Positions 43,883 to 56,113 of a stretch of 64,000 bases of DNA are shown here, piece by piece. The DNA comes from Pyrus communis. Lineage: Eukaryota > Streptophyta > Magnoliopsida > Rosales > Rosaceae. A program made the translations under genes and the position numbers. The notes beneath the pieces are model-generated. The model made no database searches and had not been told where the DNA came from. It worked only from the letters and a program-made list of their open reading frames with translations. The DNA is taken from contig NC_084819.1 of assembly GCF_963583255.1 (NCBI RefSeq), positions 1,929,501 through 1,993,500 on the forward strand, given 5' to 3'. Within the stretch, counting starts at the first letter, position 1; each line of letters opens with the position of its first letter.

Positions 43883-46800
43883 ATGTCTTACCAGCAGGGC
43901 TATCAATTCGATTATATGGCGGATGAAGGGGACATGTCTGATTTTGTCGAGGATGTGGAGGAAGAAAATCAAGGTGGAGATATGGGTCTTGATGAATATG
44001 ACATGGTTTGTTTCCATCAACTCCTGGCTCCCATTGTTCATTGTTCAATCCTTTGTTTTTTTTTCCTGTTGTACTAAATGGACTTGAAATTCCTTTGTTC
44101 TTGAGTTTGAGCAGCTTACCAAAGTGTCAGATACGTCATCTGCACAAGCGAGAAAGGGAAAGGACATTCAAGGTATTCCATGGGACAGATTGAACATAAC
44201 AAGGGAAAAATACAGATTGACGAGGCTAGAACAGTACAAGAATTATGAGAACATCCCTTTATCTGGGGAAGCTGTGGACAAGGTTTTCTTCTTGTTCTCG
44301 AGCTTTTTCTTCATTTCATTTCATTTCCCCAATTAGCAAGTCACTATTGAAGTTAGCAGACGTCACTAATAATATGTGTTAACTTTGACCAGGAGTGCAA
44401 ACAAATGCAGAAAGGTGGAAACTACTATGACTTCTTCCATAATACAAGACTGGTTAAACCTACAATCCTTCATTTCCAGGTTTGTGGACTTGTAATGCCA
44501 TAGCTGTTTATCATTTTTACATTTTTTGATGGTATACTTCACCACTAATCCCGCTCTCTCTCTCTCTCTCTCTCTCATGGGTTTTGTGTGTATGAACTTA
44601 TTGCCTTGATAATTTTGCTTTAGTTAAATGATACTTTTTTTTTTGTTCTAAAAGATAAAGTTATCCACTCCTTTTAGCTGTTTTCGCAAGCTAATGTTCA
44701 TAAAACTTTTGCACGATAATGTTCATGAAGTTTACCTTTATATCCTACTTGACATTCTTTATTGATTTTTACATGCAGCTGAGAAATTTGGTTTGGGCCA
44801 CTTCAAAGCATGATGTATACCTCATGTCCAACTTTTCAGTCATGCATTGGTCATCTCTATCTGGGAATTTGTCTGAGGTTCTCAATTTTGCAGGACATGT
44901 TGCCCCAACAGAGGTAGTACAACCTCCTGTACATAATGTGTATGATCTAGTTTCTTTGAAAGAAAATAAAGTAATCAAATGGATTGTTTTTCATTTTTTT
45001 TCAGCTTTTGTTGGTTTATGCTCTCTCCCTCCCCCTCCCAATTATGTTACATACGTTGAAGTGTTCCTTATAATTGCTATTTGTCCTCTACTTATGTCCA
45101 TAGTTTAAGTTTGCCAAGTTCTATGGTCTTGCAGAAACATGCAGGAAGTTTATTGGAGGGTTTTATGCAGACTCAGATAAGCACACTGGCAGTCAAGGAC
45201 AATTTTCTTGTTGCTGGTGGCTTTCAAGGAGAGCTTACTTGTAAAGTGAGTTTCTAATGTTTACATCTCAATAGCGTGTTGACAGTGCATGTCTGTTTGA
45301 TGAGAGTTAAGTATTTCCACATTAGACGTATTATTTGGTAAATCTGACAATTAGACTTGTCTGGTATCCTGCCATTCTGATGATTTTGCTTTGCCATTGA
45401 CTTGTCAAGAAAAGAGCTAATGCCATTAGCTGGCTGGAAATTTGGTTACTGTATTTGATCTTGGAAAATTACTTTTTTGTTTTTTGGGTAGAGGTATGAC
45501 CTCGCTACCAGAGTTTAACTCCAGTTTAGTTTGTCCTTTACCAATCAGAACAACTGGCAATAGCGGCTTTCAGGGGAGTCAGACATGAATAGCTTGGTTT
45601 TTATATTATGAGCTATGTTGTGTGGTGCTCGTAATTTCTGTCTTGAAATTAATACTTTCTACCTAGGAAAACAAAAATGAATTTTGTAATAATATTATTA
45701 ACTTTATGAAAGGGGTGGTTAATAGGTATTTTTTACACGTTGTGTTGAGTGCGAATACCATTTTGTACACAAGATTGTTGCATGTAGAAGCTGAGATTCT
45801 ATTATGGACAGGGAATTGTCTAAATATCTTGTAAAATATTTGACTGAATTTAAGTTAAATGAAATGTAAGAACCGACTAATATTGGATATTAGTGACAGT
45901 GTGCCAGTAAGTGTTTGTTGAGGTATGTGAAAACTTTTTGGAATAGTCTTGAGGTTGAGGGTAATGGAAGCTGTTCTTGGATAGGCAACCTAAGAGACAC
46001 CTTCCGGACTTGAACCTGGAACAAATGCTGGTTAGGAATTAGTCTAGGAAAGTGCATAGCTAATCCGGTGTACTAGGATCCGCACTGAGCTCAGTTTTTG
46101 GATAAGCAAAGCGGTTTTGTTGCTCTTTTGTTGTACTATTAGTAAGAATGGTTTGACCTAGTCCTTTCTATGTGCATTCATATCTTTGGTTTCCGCAATG
46201 GTTTGTTAATGAAATGATTAAGTTCAACTAATGTGGTTGCTACTGATGGCATTGTAGGCGCTCATTTCTTGTTGGATGTAATATGTTTCTTGTAATTCTA
46301 TATTTTTCATTATCAGATGCAAACTAGCGCTTTATTCTTATTTTTCTGGTTAATGTTCTGTTAAAGTAATAAATCATATTTTTCTGTCTTTATCTGCAGT
46401 CTCTTGATAAACAAGGAGTAAGTTTCTGTACCCGGACCACACATGATGACAATGCCATCACAAATGCTGTTGAAATATACGATAGATTGGGGTATTTTAG
46501 CTAGTTCTGAAATTCTGTTCGTCTGAATTGTTTCTTTTAATAAAACACAACTTGATAAAGAAACGCTTTTTCAGGGGTGGAATGCATTTCATGGCATCCA
46601 ATAATGACTGTGGCATAAGAGAATATGACATGGAGAAGTTTCAGCTTTTGAATCACTTTCGTTTCCCTTGGCCAGTGAATGTGAGTCATCCTAAGAACTT
46701 AATTCATATTGATGGTTTTGGTCAGATAAACTTACCCACCTTTTTCTATTTCTATAATAAGAATCTACATATTTGTCTTTACACTTTCACTTTCTGTGAT

Positions 46801-48253
46801 TTTCATTGACTCCAACCTCCCTAGATATTAATATTAGAAGGCTAAGTTGTGCGTTGAAGAGTATTATTACTGATATATTTGAAAATTGTTGAGATGTCAA
46901 CTAGGAAGGCAAGCTTTCAAATCAGTTTTATTTTGTTCAATTGGTTGTGCTGAGGACAAGGACAAGTTTTAAAATAAAAGGAAAGTGGTGACTGGTGTAG
47001 GTCAGATTAATTTCATATTTTGGTTTAGCTTGATGGACATTTCGTTCTTTTATAGATAAATTGAAGCAATTTTCCTTTTCAGCTAATGACATAGGAACAA
47101 TTTTCCTCTCCAACTAAGGTCGATACCACTTGCCAAAATTTTTCTTCATTGACCCTCTCCTTAAAAGCACAAAATGTTGATTGAAAATATTTTGCAGACT
47201 TCATACAAATTACCTCTTTGAAATAGAAGAGTGCAATATACTTAAGTGCTTGTAAACTGGAAGTGATCCGCAATTGCTTAACATGTTGGTTTCTGTGGTT
47301 ATTCCTCCCATAACTCTTTTTTTTAACGTGGAGCTGACCTTATTTGCAGCATACATCAATAAGCCCAGATCATAGGCTTGTTGCGGTTGTTGGTGATCAT
47401 GTAGATGCATTGCTGATGGATTCGCAGAATGGGAAGGTACCAAGATCTTTTTCCTTATCATGATACTCTTGTCTGCAACTTATTTTGTTGCATTTCTTTC
47501 CATAGAAATATTATTGCTAATAAGATGAGGTAAACTGTTTGAAAATTGAACGCGAGACATGTAGACTTTGAGGAAATGGTTAATGATGGAAAAATACCAA
47601 TACAAGTGTTATCTTTAATACGATTAACAGATTTTTGCTTACACAGTTGCTTTTATAATTGTTCAGCACAATCTACTTTTTGTTTATTTTTTAGTACACC
47701 TTAACTTCGTGTTAGCAGAGCAGTTGTGCTTCTAAATTCCCAATTTACGTCTAAAAACATTTTCCAGGTTTTATTTTCAAAGATGGGAACCATTTTCTAA
47801 CTTTATACAACTCTGTTTTTGGTTTTTCTGTCATTCCAGACTATTGCTAAGGTCGTTGGTCATCTGGATTACTCTTTTGCGTCAGCATGGCATCCTGATG
47901 GTCGCATATTTGCCACCGGAAACCAGGACAAGACTTCCCGAGTCTGGGACATAAGAAATCTTTCATTGCCAGTTGCCGTTCTGAAGAATAACTTGGGTGC
48001 TGCTAGGTCAATTCGCTTTTCATCAGATGGTCAGTTCATGGTGGTGGCGGAACCTGCAGATTTTGTGCATATATATAGCACAAAGGCAGATTACGAAGTG
48101 CGGCAAGAGATTGATTTCTTTGGGGAGATATCCGGTGTATCAATGAGTCCCGATGACGAGTCTCTGTATATAGGAATCTGGGACCGAACATACGCCAGCT
48201 TGCTACAGTATAACAGAAGGCATACGTACGGATATCTGGATTCCTATTTTTGA
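43883..48253 (+). CDS. WD40-repeat protein, complete copy (C2A9.03-like family)
   Basis: Nine coding exons: 43883-44005, 44115-44282, 44393-44479, 44779-44913, 45135-45245, 46400-46491, 46575-46680, 47350-47436 and 47840-48253. All introns are GT-AG and the phases agree (only intron 6 splits a codon), giving 440 residues. The N-terminus is acidic (MADEGDMSDFVEDVEEE), followed by a conserved GIPWDRLNITREKYR block and YYDFFHNTRLVKPTILHFQ. WD blades occupy roughly residues 125-435. The clearest runs from GH at 310-311 to WD at 339-340 (VVGHLDYSFASAWHPDGR ... SRVWDIR), and the next contains FSSDGQFMVVAEP. The plan matches plant proteins annotated as 'uncharacterized WD repeat-containing protein C2A9.03-like', a scaffold type of unknown role. 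It ends HTYGYLDSYF, a tail lost in copy 1. Confidence 0.93.
44552..44577. repeat. (CT)n microsatellite in intron 3 of WD40 copy 2
   Basis: Longer than the matching tract in copy 1 (about 29554-29571). Confidence 0.9.
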
Positions 48254-48935
48254 TCCTTTTGGCGAAGGGCTGTCCATCAGTGTTGGCAATGTGATTTTCT
48301 CAGAAGTTCAAAGCAGAAAGAGTGCACTGAAGTTGCGGTTTACTTTTTCTGAACTCTTTGTTTTAACTTTTATTTTTTTTTTGTGTGTAGGTTAGTTTGA
48401 TAAACCAAGTTTAAAGTTGGAATAAGCCAATGATTGATTAGAATTTAGAATTTGTACAGTGATGTGAAACCCTTGTTTGTTAAACCATTTCCTGATAAAC
48501 CCATTTTTTGCTTTTTCCTAATCTTTTCTTTTCTTTTCACTGTTCCTTGTGCCTTTTTCTCTCCTATAGCAGAGTGAAATACAACAATTTTGTTCAAGGG
48601 TTCCGGACCGCTTAGTGGTCTGGAAAATAATCGTGAAATACAACAATTTTTCATCTTTGTCGTTCATTTTCTGAACTACTCAGTAGTCTTGAATTATTGA
48701 AGATAAGCCCGAAATACAATGTGATATTGTAAAATTTGTTTGTTAACTGTTTATTTTTTATTTTTTATTTTTTGTACTATACATATGAAACATTTTTTTT
48801 GTACTTTTAAGCGTTTTTTTTTAAATGTTTTAAGTTATTTTAAAAGCGCTTTCAAACGAGCTCTTAATCTCAATGCTACATGCTCTTAATTTTATACTCT
48901 CTTTTTTTATCATTTGTAATAACTAATCATGAATG
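48254..48935 (+). other. 3' UTR and flank of WD40 copy 2
   Basis: No frame is supported. T-rich, with several possible polyadenylation regions (around 48360-48480). It is the only copy of the original WD40 3' flank in the window. The Gypsy insertion begins about 690 bp after the stop. Confidence 0.5.
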
Positions 48936-48940
48936 ATTAG

Positions 48941-51159
48941 TGTGACATCCCGTCCCGAGATTATTATAACGTGCGTGTGAAATGACCCTTTTGTCCCCGG
49001 TTTGTTTTCGTGATGTGGTTTGGTTGTTGTGTGGTGTTGGCATGTGTTGGGCCACACACACACACATACACTCTCACTGTCTCTCTGCCCTCTCTCTGTC
49101 TCTGTCTCAGGTCTCTCTGTCTCCCTTCCCACTCACCATAAACGTACGGACAAACACACAACTCACTCAGCCGTTTACAGATCGAGGAAACTAAGGGCAC
49201 CTTCGAACTCGTGAGGCTGAGAGGAACACAGTCGTACCAATTTCAGGTAGGAACTCCACCGTTTTCACGTCGATTCGATGTTTTCCGATTTGAGTACTAT
49301 TCATGCAAACGTAAATACTTACGTTTTAAGGAAAATGGAGCTCGTAGGTAGCTTGGTGGTGTCCCAAGGAGCCTTGGAGTGCTTCGTTGGAGGTGTTTTG
49401 ACGTCGGGATAGCTTGGTTCGAAGATGGCCGGTTTTTGAGTTTGGAGACAGGTATGATTCCATGATTTTTAGGCTTTAAAAGTGGTCTAACATTGTTCTA
49501 CTAGTTCTATGCTTCATTTTGGCGTTTGAATCGTGAAAAATGGTTGAGAATTGAGTGAGAAAACACGATTTACAGTTTTTCCAGTTTTCCGGCGCCGGCG
49601 ACGGCGCCGGAGGCTCGCCGGAGAAGGAGACGGAATATTCCGTCAAATCTGACGGAATATTCCTGACGCCGTTGACGGAATCCGTTAGAACTAACGGAAT
49701 ATTCCTCACGGCGTTAGTTGACGCCGTCTGTGTGCGCCGCACGTGCCTACGCGTGGCGGGCGCATGTGGCCGTGCCTTGGCCGGCGCGTGGGGGCGCGTG
49801 CGGCGGAGGAAAATTTTTCTAAAAATATGGTTGTGATCTTGAGGTTGTGTAGAGCACGTTGGTATATTCAATTGTCCATTTTGAGCAATGTATGAGAAGT
49901 TATTACGAAAGTTAGGTTATGTGCTTTAAAATTAACGTTTTTATAGTTATTTCGCATATAGGTAATTCGTATCCCGAGGACGAGCGTGCGCACTCGAGAC
50001 AGGGGGGCTACGACCCTTCCACTTACCAGTGAGTGGGCTTTTGGTTTTCCATATATACCTATATACATTTATATTCCTAGAAATTGATTTAAAAAGGGTT
50101 AATTATGTTATGCCATGCACCACATCATTATCATTTATGCATCTTTACATGCATTAGTAGTGACGTATATATACATATTCATAATTGGTGCTGTGGACGC
50201 ACAGGTAAGTGCCAGGTAAGTGGTATTCATGTTATATATTTCAGTAGTGGTTAGAGATGCTTAGAGAGCTCATAACCTGCACCCCCGGTGTTAGTGCTCC
50301 CGCCCAGAGTAGGGCACAATCCTTCACGTGATGTTCACCTCCCGCACCACACGCTCAGCTTGGATCCAAGTTAGGTGCACAGTCTTGTCGTACAGACCAC
50401 ATTAGGTGGTTCCGACTCGTAGGTGACCCGCGATTATTCGCACAGCCTTCACGTGATCATAGCACTAGAGCGTATATATATTTTACACCCAGGCCTGTCG
50501 TACAGACCACTTTAGGTGGTTCCGACTCGTGGGCAGGTTCAGTGATTTAGTTTGAGATTTGAGCTCTATATGCAGCCGTACAGGTCACTTTAGGTGACTC
50601 CGGCTGCCAGTTTTTATGTTATTGTTATGATTTATACCTGAGCACTTGCATATCATTATGAAGCTTTGACATGGCACATTCTTGAGCATGATTGGCATAC
50701 CCTTGAGCATGATTGGCATATCTATACATACGTATATATGTTTATTTTCTGGGAAGTATACAAGTTTTACGGCGATGGGTTAGAATGTATTTTACTAAAT
50801 GGTTTTCAAAGAGCTTTGTTTTTGCCCACTCACGCTTTTGTTTTGCGCCCCTCCAGGTTCTAGTAGCTTAGCGGGTTCAGTGGTCTTCCCAGAGGGCGTC
50901 CCGGCATTTCTGACAGATACTCACCATTGTAGGGTCACCTTCGGGTGTACTATTGTCGTATCATTTCCTTTGGACTGCTGTAGACTTTATGCTCTGAATT
51001 CAGCGTCTCACTTACGCTAGCACTTGTCTTAGTACTTTGTATGTTAGTTTTTAAATTATTCGTACTTTTACATTACTTTTATTAGCTTCCGCACGTGCAC
51101 ATGGTTACGTCACCTTCGCGTGGCGGCCAGCACGCCCTGATCTCGGTCGGGGTGTGTCA
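48941..51159 (+). repeat. 5' LTR of the Gypsy element
   Basis: 2219 bp. Features are a CT-rich stretch near 49070-49130, palindromic GACGGAATATTCCGTC words at 49629-49728, and three related hairpin words (GTACAGACCAC.TTAGGTGG type) at about 50387, 50497 and 50579. Short open frames on both strands also recur in the 3' LTR and are not genes. Confidence 0.95.
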
Positions 51160-51162
51160 GTT

Positions 51163-51174
51163 TGGTATCAGAGC
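51163..51174 (+). promoter_or_regulatory. Primer-binding site, initiator tRNA-Met
   Basis: TGGTATCAGAGC, complementary to the 3' end of plant tRNA-iMet, starts 3 bp after the 5' LTR. Confidence 0.93.
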
Positions 51175-51238
51175 TTAGGTTTGGCAGTTCTGTGTCCTTG
51201 TGAGTATTCTAATAGTTTTGGTGTCTTCTGTCAGAATT

Positions 51239-54200
51239 ATGCCGCCTCGTCGGGAACCACGTCGCTCTTCTGAGTCTAGCTTCCCCGATGTTGCTCAGTT
51301 GGGAGAAGTTATTGCTATAGCCCTTCAGTCAGTGATGCGCCCTCCCCAGAGGACTCCTCTGGAGACTATGTACAATTTGAAATTGGATAAGTTCAAAGGT
51401 AGTGAGGGTCACGAGGGCGCAGAGCGATGGTTAGAGCACATTGAGAAAACTTTCCGTGTGTTGCACAATCAGGGGAACCTTCCTATGGAGAGGTGGGTCG
51501 AGACGACCTCATGGTTTCTGGATACGGAGTCTGCAGCCTGGTGGGAGCAGGAGCTTCGTAGGTTGACTCCAGATCAGAGGACTGATTGGAATGTTTTTAA
51601 GGATTTGTTCAAGAGGAGGTATGTGCCCCCTGAGTACATTGATCGTAAGAAGAAGGAGTTTACCGAGCTGAAACAACGGAAGATGACGGCTAATGAATAC
51701 TATCGCAAGTTCACTGATCTGTCCCGCTACCATCCTGATGTTACTGGTAATCCAGCAGAGATGCTTCGTCTTTTCCGTTTGGGCACCAGGAAGAGGTGGC
51801 GTTCGATGACGACTACTACGCACTGTGAGACCTACCAGGATTTCTACGAGATATTGTTGAGGATTGAGGACTCTGAGAACATGTCAAGCGACAGTGATGA
51901 AGAGGAAAAGGACGGCAAACAGAAGAAAGATGACAAGGGAAAAGGTCAAACGTCGCTTGGGCCTCGCCAGACTCAGAACTTCAAGAGGGGTGGTGCTAGT
52001 TCGAGTTCTTCTAGTGGTGGTTTCAGTGCCACTGGTCAGGGACGAGGAGGTAGATTTGCTGGTGGCGCTCGAGGCCAGAGACAGGGTGATGGTGGTCGAG
52101 GCAGAGCTCCGGTGTGCCGTAGGTGTAATAATCGGCATTTCGGCGAGTGCAGGCGTGGCAGCAGTGGTTGTTTCACGTGTGGGCAGATGGGACATAGGGC
52201 AGCGAATTGTCCCCAGGATCAGCAACAGAAGCCGCAGCAGACCTTCATGCCACCACCTGCACCGATCCAGCAGATTCAGGGTCCGAGTAGTTATGGCCAG
52301 GCAGGTCGAGGTAGTGCCTACCATTACCAGGGTGATGCTGTTCCTTATGCCCCGGGACAGTATCAGTATCCCCAGGACCCGTATTCCCAGGGTGGTTATC
52401 CTCCATATCCTGGCAGTTATGTGCCTTATCCTCCAGCTTTAGCGGGTGGTTCTCAGTGGTATCAGGGAGGACAGTACCAGCAGGGTGAGATTGCTACTAG
52501 CAGTGCAGGGTCTTCGAGACAGTCGGGTCAGCCCAGCCAGGGGCGTGGTACCCAGGGTCGCGGTGTTCAGGCGAGCAGAGGTCGCGGCGGACGACAGCAG
52601 GGCCAGTGGCGTATTCACAATATTTCTCTGCAGGATGCTCAGAACGATCCGGATCTGATTATGGGTACGTTAAACATTCTTGGTTATTTTGCTAGAGTCT
52701 TAATTGATTGTGGAGCTACACATTCTGTGATTTCTCATACATTTGCTCAAGTGACGCAACCTCGCCCCACACCTCTAAGGTACGATTTAGAGTTCGCTAT
52801 GCCTAGAGGAGAGAGATGTGTTGTAGATTGTGTGTACCCAGGATGTCCAGTGATTGTTGAGGGTGTTGTTTTGTCAGCTGATCTTATCCCGTTAGATATT
52901 GTTGACTTTGATGTGATTCTGGGCACGGATTGGTTGCATTTCTATCGTGCCAATATTGATTGTTACGGGAAAGTAGTTACGTTTCATCGTCCTGGACTAC
53001 CTGTGGTTACTTTTGTGGGTGAGCAGAGTGGGGTGAGACATGGCGTTATTTCGGCTTTGCGAGCGAAAAAGTTGTTGTCTAAAGGTTGTCAGGGGTATCT
53101 AGCTCATGTGGTGTTAGATGAGGCCGTTCCTAGCAGGGTTGAGGATGTGATAGTGGTCAGACACTTCCCTGATGTTTTTCCCGAGGATTTACCTGGGTTA
53201 CCGCCAGATCGAGACATGGAGTTTACCATTGAGTTGCTTCCAGGTACTAATCCTATTTCTTTGACTCCTTATCGTATGGCTCCCGCTGAGTTAAGGGAAT
53301 TGAAAGTTCAGTTACAGGAATTGGTGGATAAGGGGTTCATTCAGCCTAGTACTTGGCCTTGGGGCGCTCCAGTATTGTTTGTGAGGAAGAAAGACGGAAC
53401 TGTGAGGCTGTGTATCGATTACAGGCAATTGAATCGGGTGACGATTAAAAACCGTTATCCGTTACCTCGTATCGATGATTTGTTTGATCAGCTGAGAGGT
53501 GCTTGTGTATTCTCTAAGATTGACTTGAGGTCTGGGTACTATCAGCTGAAAATTAGTAGGGATGACGTCCCTAAGACGGCGTTCAGGACTCGTTACGGTC
53601 ATTACGAGTTTCTGGTTATGCCGTTTGGGTTGACGAATGCACCGGCAGCTTTTATGGATTTAATGAACCGGGTGTTCCAGCCATACTTGGATAGGTTTGG
53701 TATTGTCTTCATCCACAATATTCTGGTGTATTCTAAGTCGAAGGCGGAGCATGTTCGACATCTTACTTTGGTGTTGAAGAGGTTGAGAGAACACCAACTG
53801 TATGCTAAGTTTAGCAAGTGCCAGTTCTGGTTAGATCAAGTTGCATTTTTAGGGCACGTCATTTCTGCTCAGGGTATTCTGGTTGACCCTCAGAAGGTTG
53901 CAGCTGTGGAGAGTTGGGAGCAACCGCGAACCGTCACTGAGGTGAGAAGTTTCATTGGTTTGGCGGGGTATTATTGGAGATTTGTTAAGGATTTCTCTGT
54001 GATTGCTTTACCTTTGACGAGATTAACGAGGAAGGACGTTAAATTTGAGTGGGATAATAAGTGTGAGCAGAGTTTCCAGCAGTTGAAGCATTGTCTCACT
54101 CATGCACCTGTTTTGGCACTCCCAAACGATGGTGGTGATTTCGAGGTTTATAGCGATGCTTCCTTGAATGGTCTGGGATGTGTATTGATGCAGCATGGTA

Positions 54201-56056
54201 AGGTGATTGCTTATGCTTCACGACAACTGAAACCTCATGAGTTGAATTACCCTACACATGATTTGGAGTTGGCTGCTATTATCTTTGCATTAAAGTTGTG
54301 GAGACACTAACTTTATGGTGAGAAATGTAGGATCTTTACAGATCACAAGAGTCTCCAATATCTTTTTACTTAGAAGGAACTTAATCTTCGTCAGCGGAGG
54401 TGGATGGAGTTGCTCAGCGATTACGACTGCACGATTGATTATCACCTTGGTCGTGCAAACGTAGTGGCTGATGCACTTAGCAGGAAGTCTCAGGGTCGCA
54501 TTAATGCGTTATACGCAAGTCGTATTCCTCTTTTGGCGGACTTGCGTGCTACGGGAGTGAGGTTAGAAGCAGAAGATCGAGAAGTGGCGTTACTTGCTAA
54601 TTTTCAAGTTAGGCCAATCTTGATTGATCGGGTGCTTGCAGCTCAAGTAGCTGATGAGCAGACTCAAGAACTAATTCAAGCTCATGATCAAGGAAGGAGG
54701 AGAGACCTCAGAGTTCGTGATTCGGACGACATGTTGATGCAAGTGGGTAAAATGTTCGTGCCTAATATTGTGGATTTGAAGAAAGAAATTCTTGATGAAA
54801 CACATATCTCGGCTTACGCCATGCATCCAGGAGCTACTAAAATGTATCATACCATTCGACCATTTTATTATTGGCCGGGTATGAAGAGGGAGATAGCTGA
54901 GTATGTGAGTAGGTGTGCTGTTTGTCAGCAGGTTAAAGCAGAAAGGAAGAAGCCGTTTGGGTTGTTGCAGCCGCTTCCCATTCCAGAGTGGAAATGGGAA
55001 AATATCACTATGGATTTTGTGTACAAGCTCCCGCGTACACATAATGGCTTTGACGGCATCTGGGTGATCGTTGATCGGCTCACTAAGTCGGCGCATTTCG
55101 TTCCAGTAAGAGAGAAGTATTCCTTGAGTCGATTAGCGGAGTTGTTCATCTCGAAGGTTGTGAAGTATCATGGAGTCCCTGTGAGTATTGTCTCGGATCG
55201 TGATCCACGATTTACCTCTAAGTTTTGGGTGGCTTTTCAGGAAGCTTTGGGTATGAGACTACTTTACAGTACGGCATATCATCCTCAGACGGATTGGCAG
55301 TCAGAGAGAACTATTCAGACTTTGGAGGATATGTTGCGAGTTTCGGTGTTGCAGTTTGGTGATGCTTGGCACCAGCGGTTGGATTTGATGGAATTTGCCT
55401 ACAACAACAGTTTTCATTCGAGTATCGGCATGGCGCCATTTGAGGCATTGTATGGTAGGTCTTGTCGCACACCGTTGTGTTGGTCAGAGGTTGGAGAAAG
55501 AGTTTTAGTGGGTCCGGAGATTGTTGAGGAGACTACTTAGAATGTTCAGGTAATTAAGTCTAACCTAAAAGCAGCTCAGGATAGGCAGAAGAGTTTAGCA
55601 GATCAGCCTGCTACGGACAGAGTGTATGAGGTCGGAGATTGGGTATTTCTGAAGCTTTCACCGTGGAGAGGTGTCGTGCGGTTTGGAAAGAAGGGGAAGT
55701 TGAGTCCCAGGTACATCGGACTATACATGGTCACATAACGAGTTGGTGAGGTAGCTTACAGGTTGGAGTTGCCTCCGGAGTTAGCTAGAGTGCATAACGT
55801 TTTTCACGTGTCTATGCTCCGACATTATGTTGCTGATCCGTCGCATGTGATACCTCTTCAACCGTTAGAGATTAATCCAGATTTGACGTATGACGAGGAA
55901 CCGGTGACGATCATCGATTGGAAGGAGAAGGTTCTGAGGAACAAGACGGTGAACTTAGTAAAAGTTTTGTGGAGGAATCATTCAGTCGAGGAAGCTATGT
56001 GGGAGACAGAAGATCGGATGAAGGATTTGTATCCTAGATTGTTCTTTGGTCACTAG
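51239..56056 (+). pseudogene. Gag-Pol polyprotein with four in-frame stops and altered RT active site
   Basis: One frame spans 1606 codons from ATG 51239 to the TAG at 56054-56056, without frameshift. It is broken by stops at 54308-54310, 54371-54373, 55538-55540 and 55736-55738. Domains: Gag (retrotransposon gag block, residues about 50-230), a zinc knuckle C-x2-C-x4-H-x4-C (residues 311-324), protease with D-C-G-A at about residue 490, reverse transcriptase (about 675-860), RNase H (about 955-1075, containing the first two stops), integrase with HHCC finger and DDE core (about 1180-1450), and a chromodomain-like end. The RT catalytic pair is replaced by His826-Asn827, and the integrase HPQTD motif is followed by Trp. 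Two stops are CAG-type codons turned to TAG, compatible with decay of methylated cytosines. The element cannot make its enzymes. Confidence 0.95.
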
Positions 56057-56100
56057 GGGTTATACTTGGTTGTTTTGGAATTTCGGGATGAAATTTTATT

Positions 56101-56113
56101 AAGGTGGGTAGGT
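56101..56113 (+). promoter_or_regulatory. Polypurine tract of the Gypsy element
   Basis: AAGGTGGGTAGGT lies directly before the 3' LTR, where plus-strand priming is expected. It is interrupted by three T residues. Confidence 0.7.

Larger units (their letters stand above)
33618..48225 (+). repeat. Unit 2 of the tandem segmental duplication
   Basis: Direct repeat of 16407-33592. Unit 2-specific features are the PORR deletion, a stretch of about 3.1 kb (37460-40535) holding a Cassandra TRIM and other elements, and a MITE at 40701. The right limit is inferred from the point where WD40 copy 1 loses similarity to copy 2 (about 48220). Confidence 0.9.

Noticed and set aside
48964..51020. Many open frames in the Gypsy LTRs
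   Set aside because: They recur in the 3' LTR, lie in low-complexity CT or GA tracts and have no protein-family likeness.
51509..55149. Reverse-strand and +2 frames inside the polyprotein
   Set aside because: Shadows of the gag-pol frame, including the 192-codon frame at 51864.
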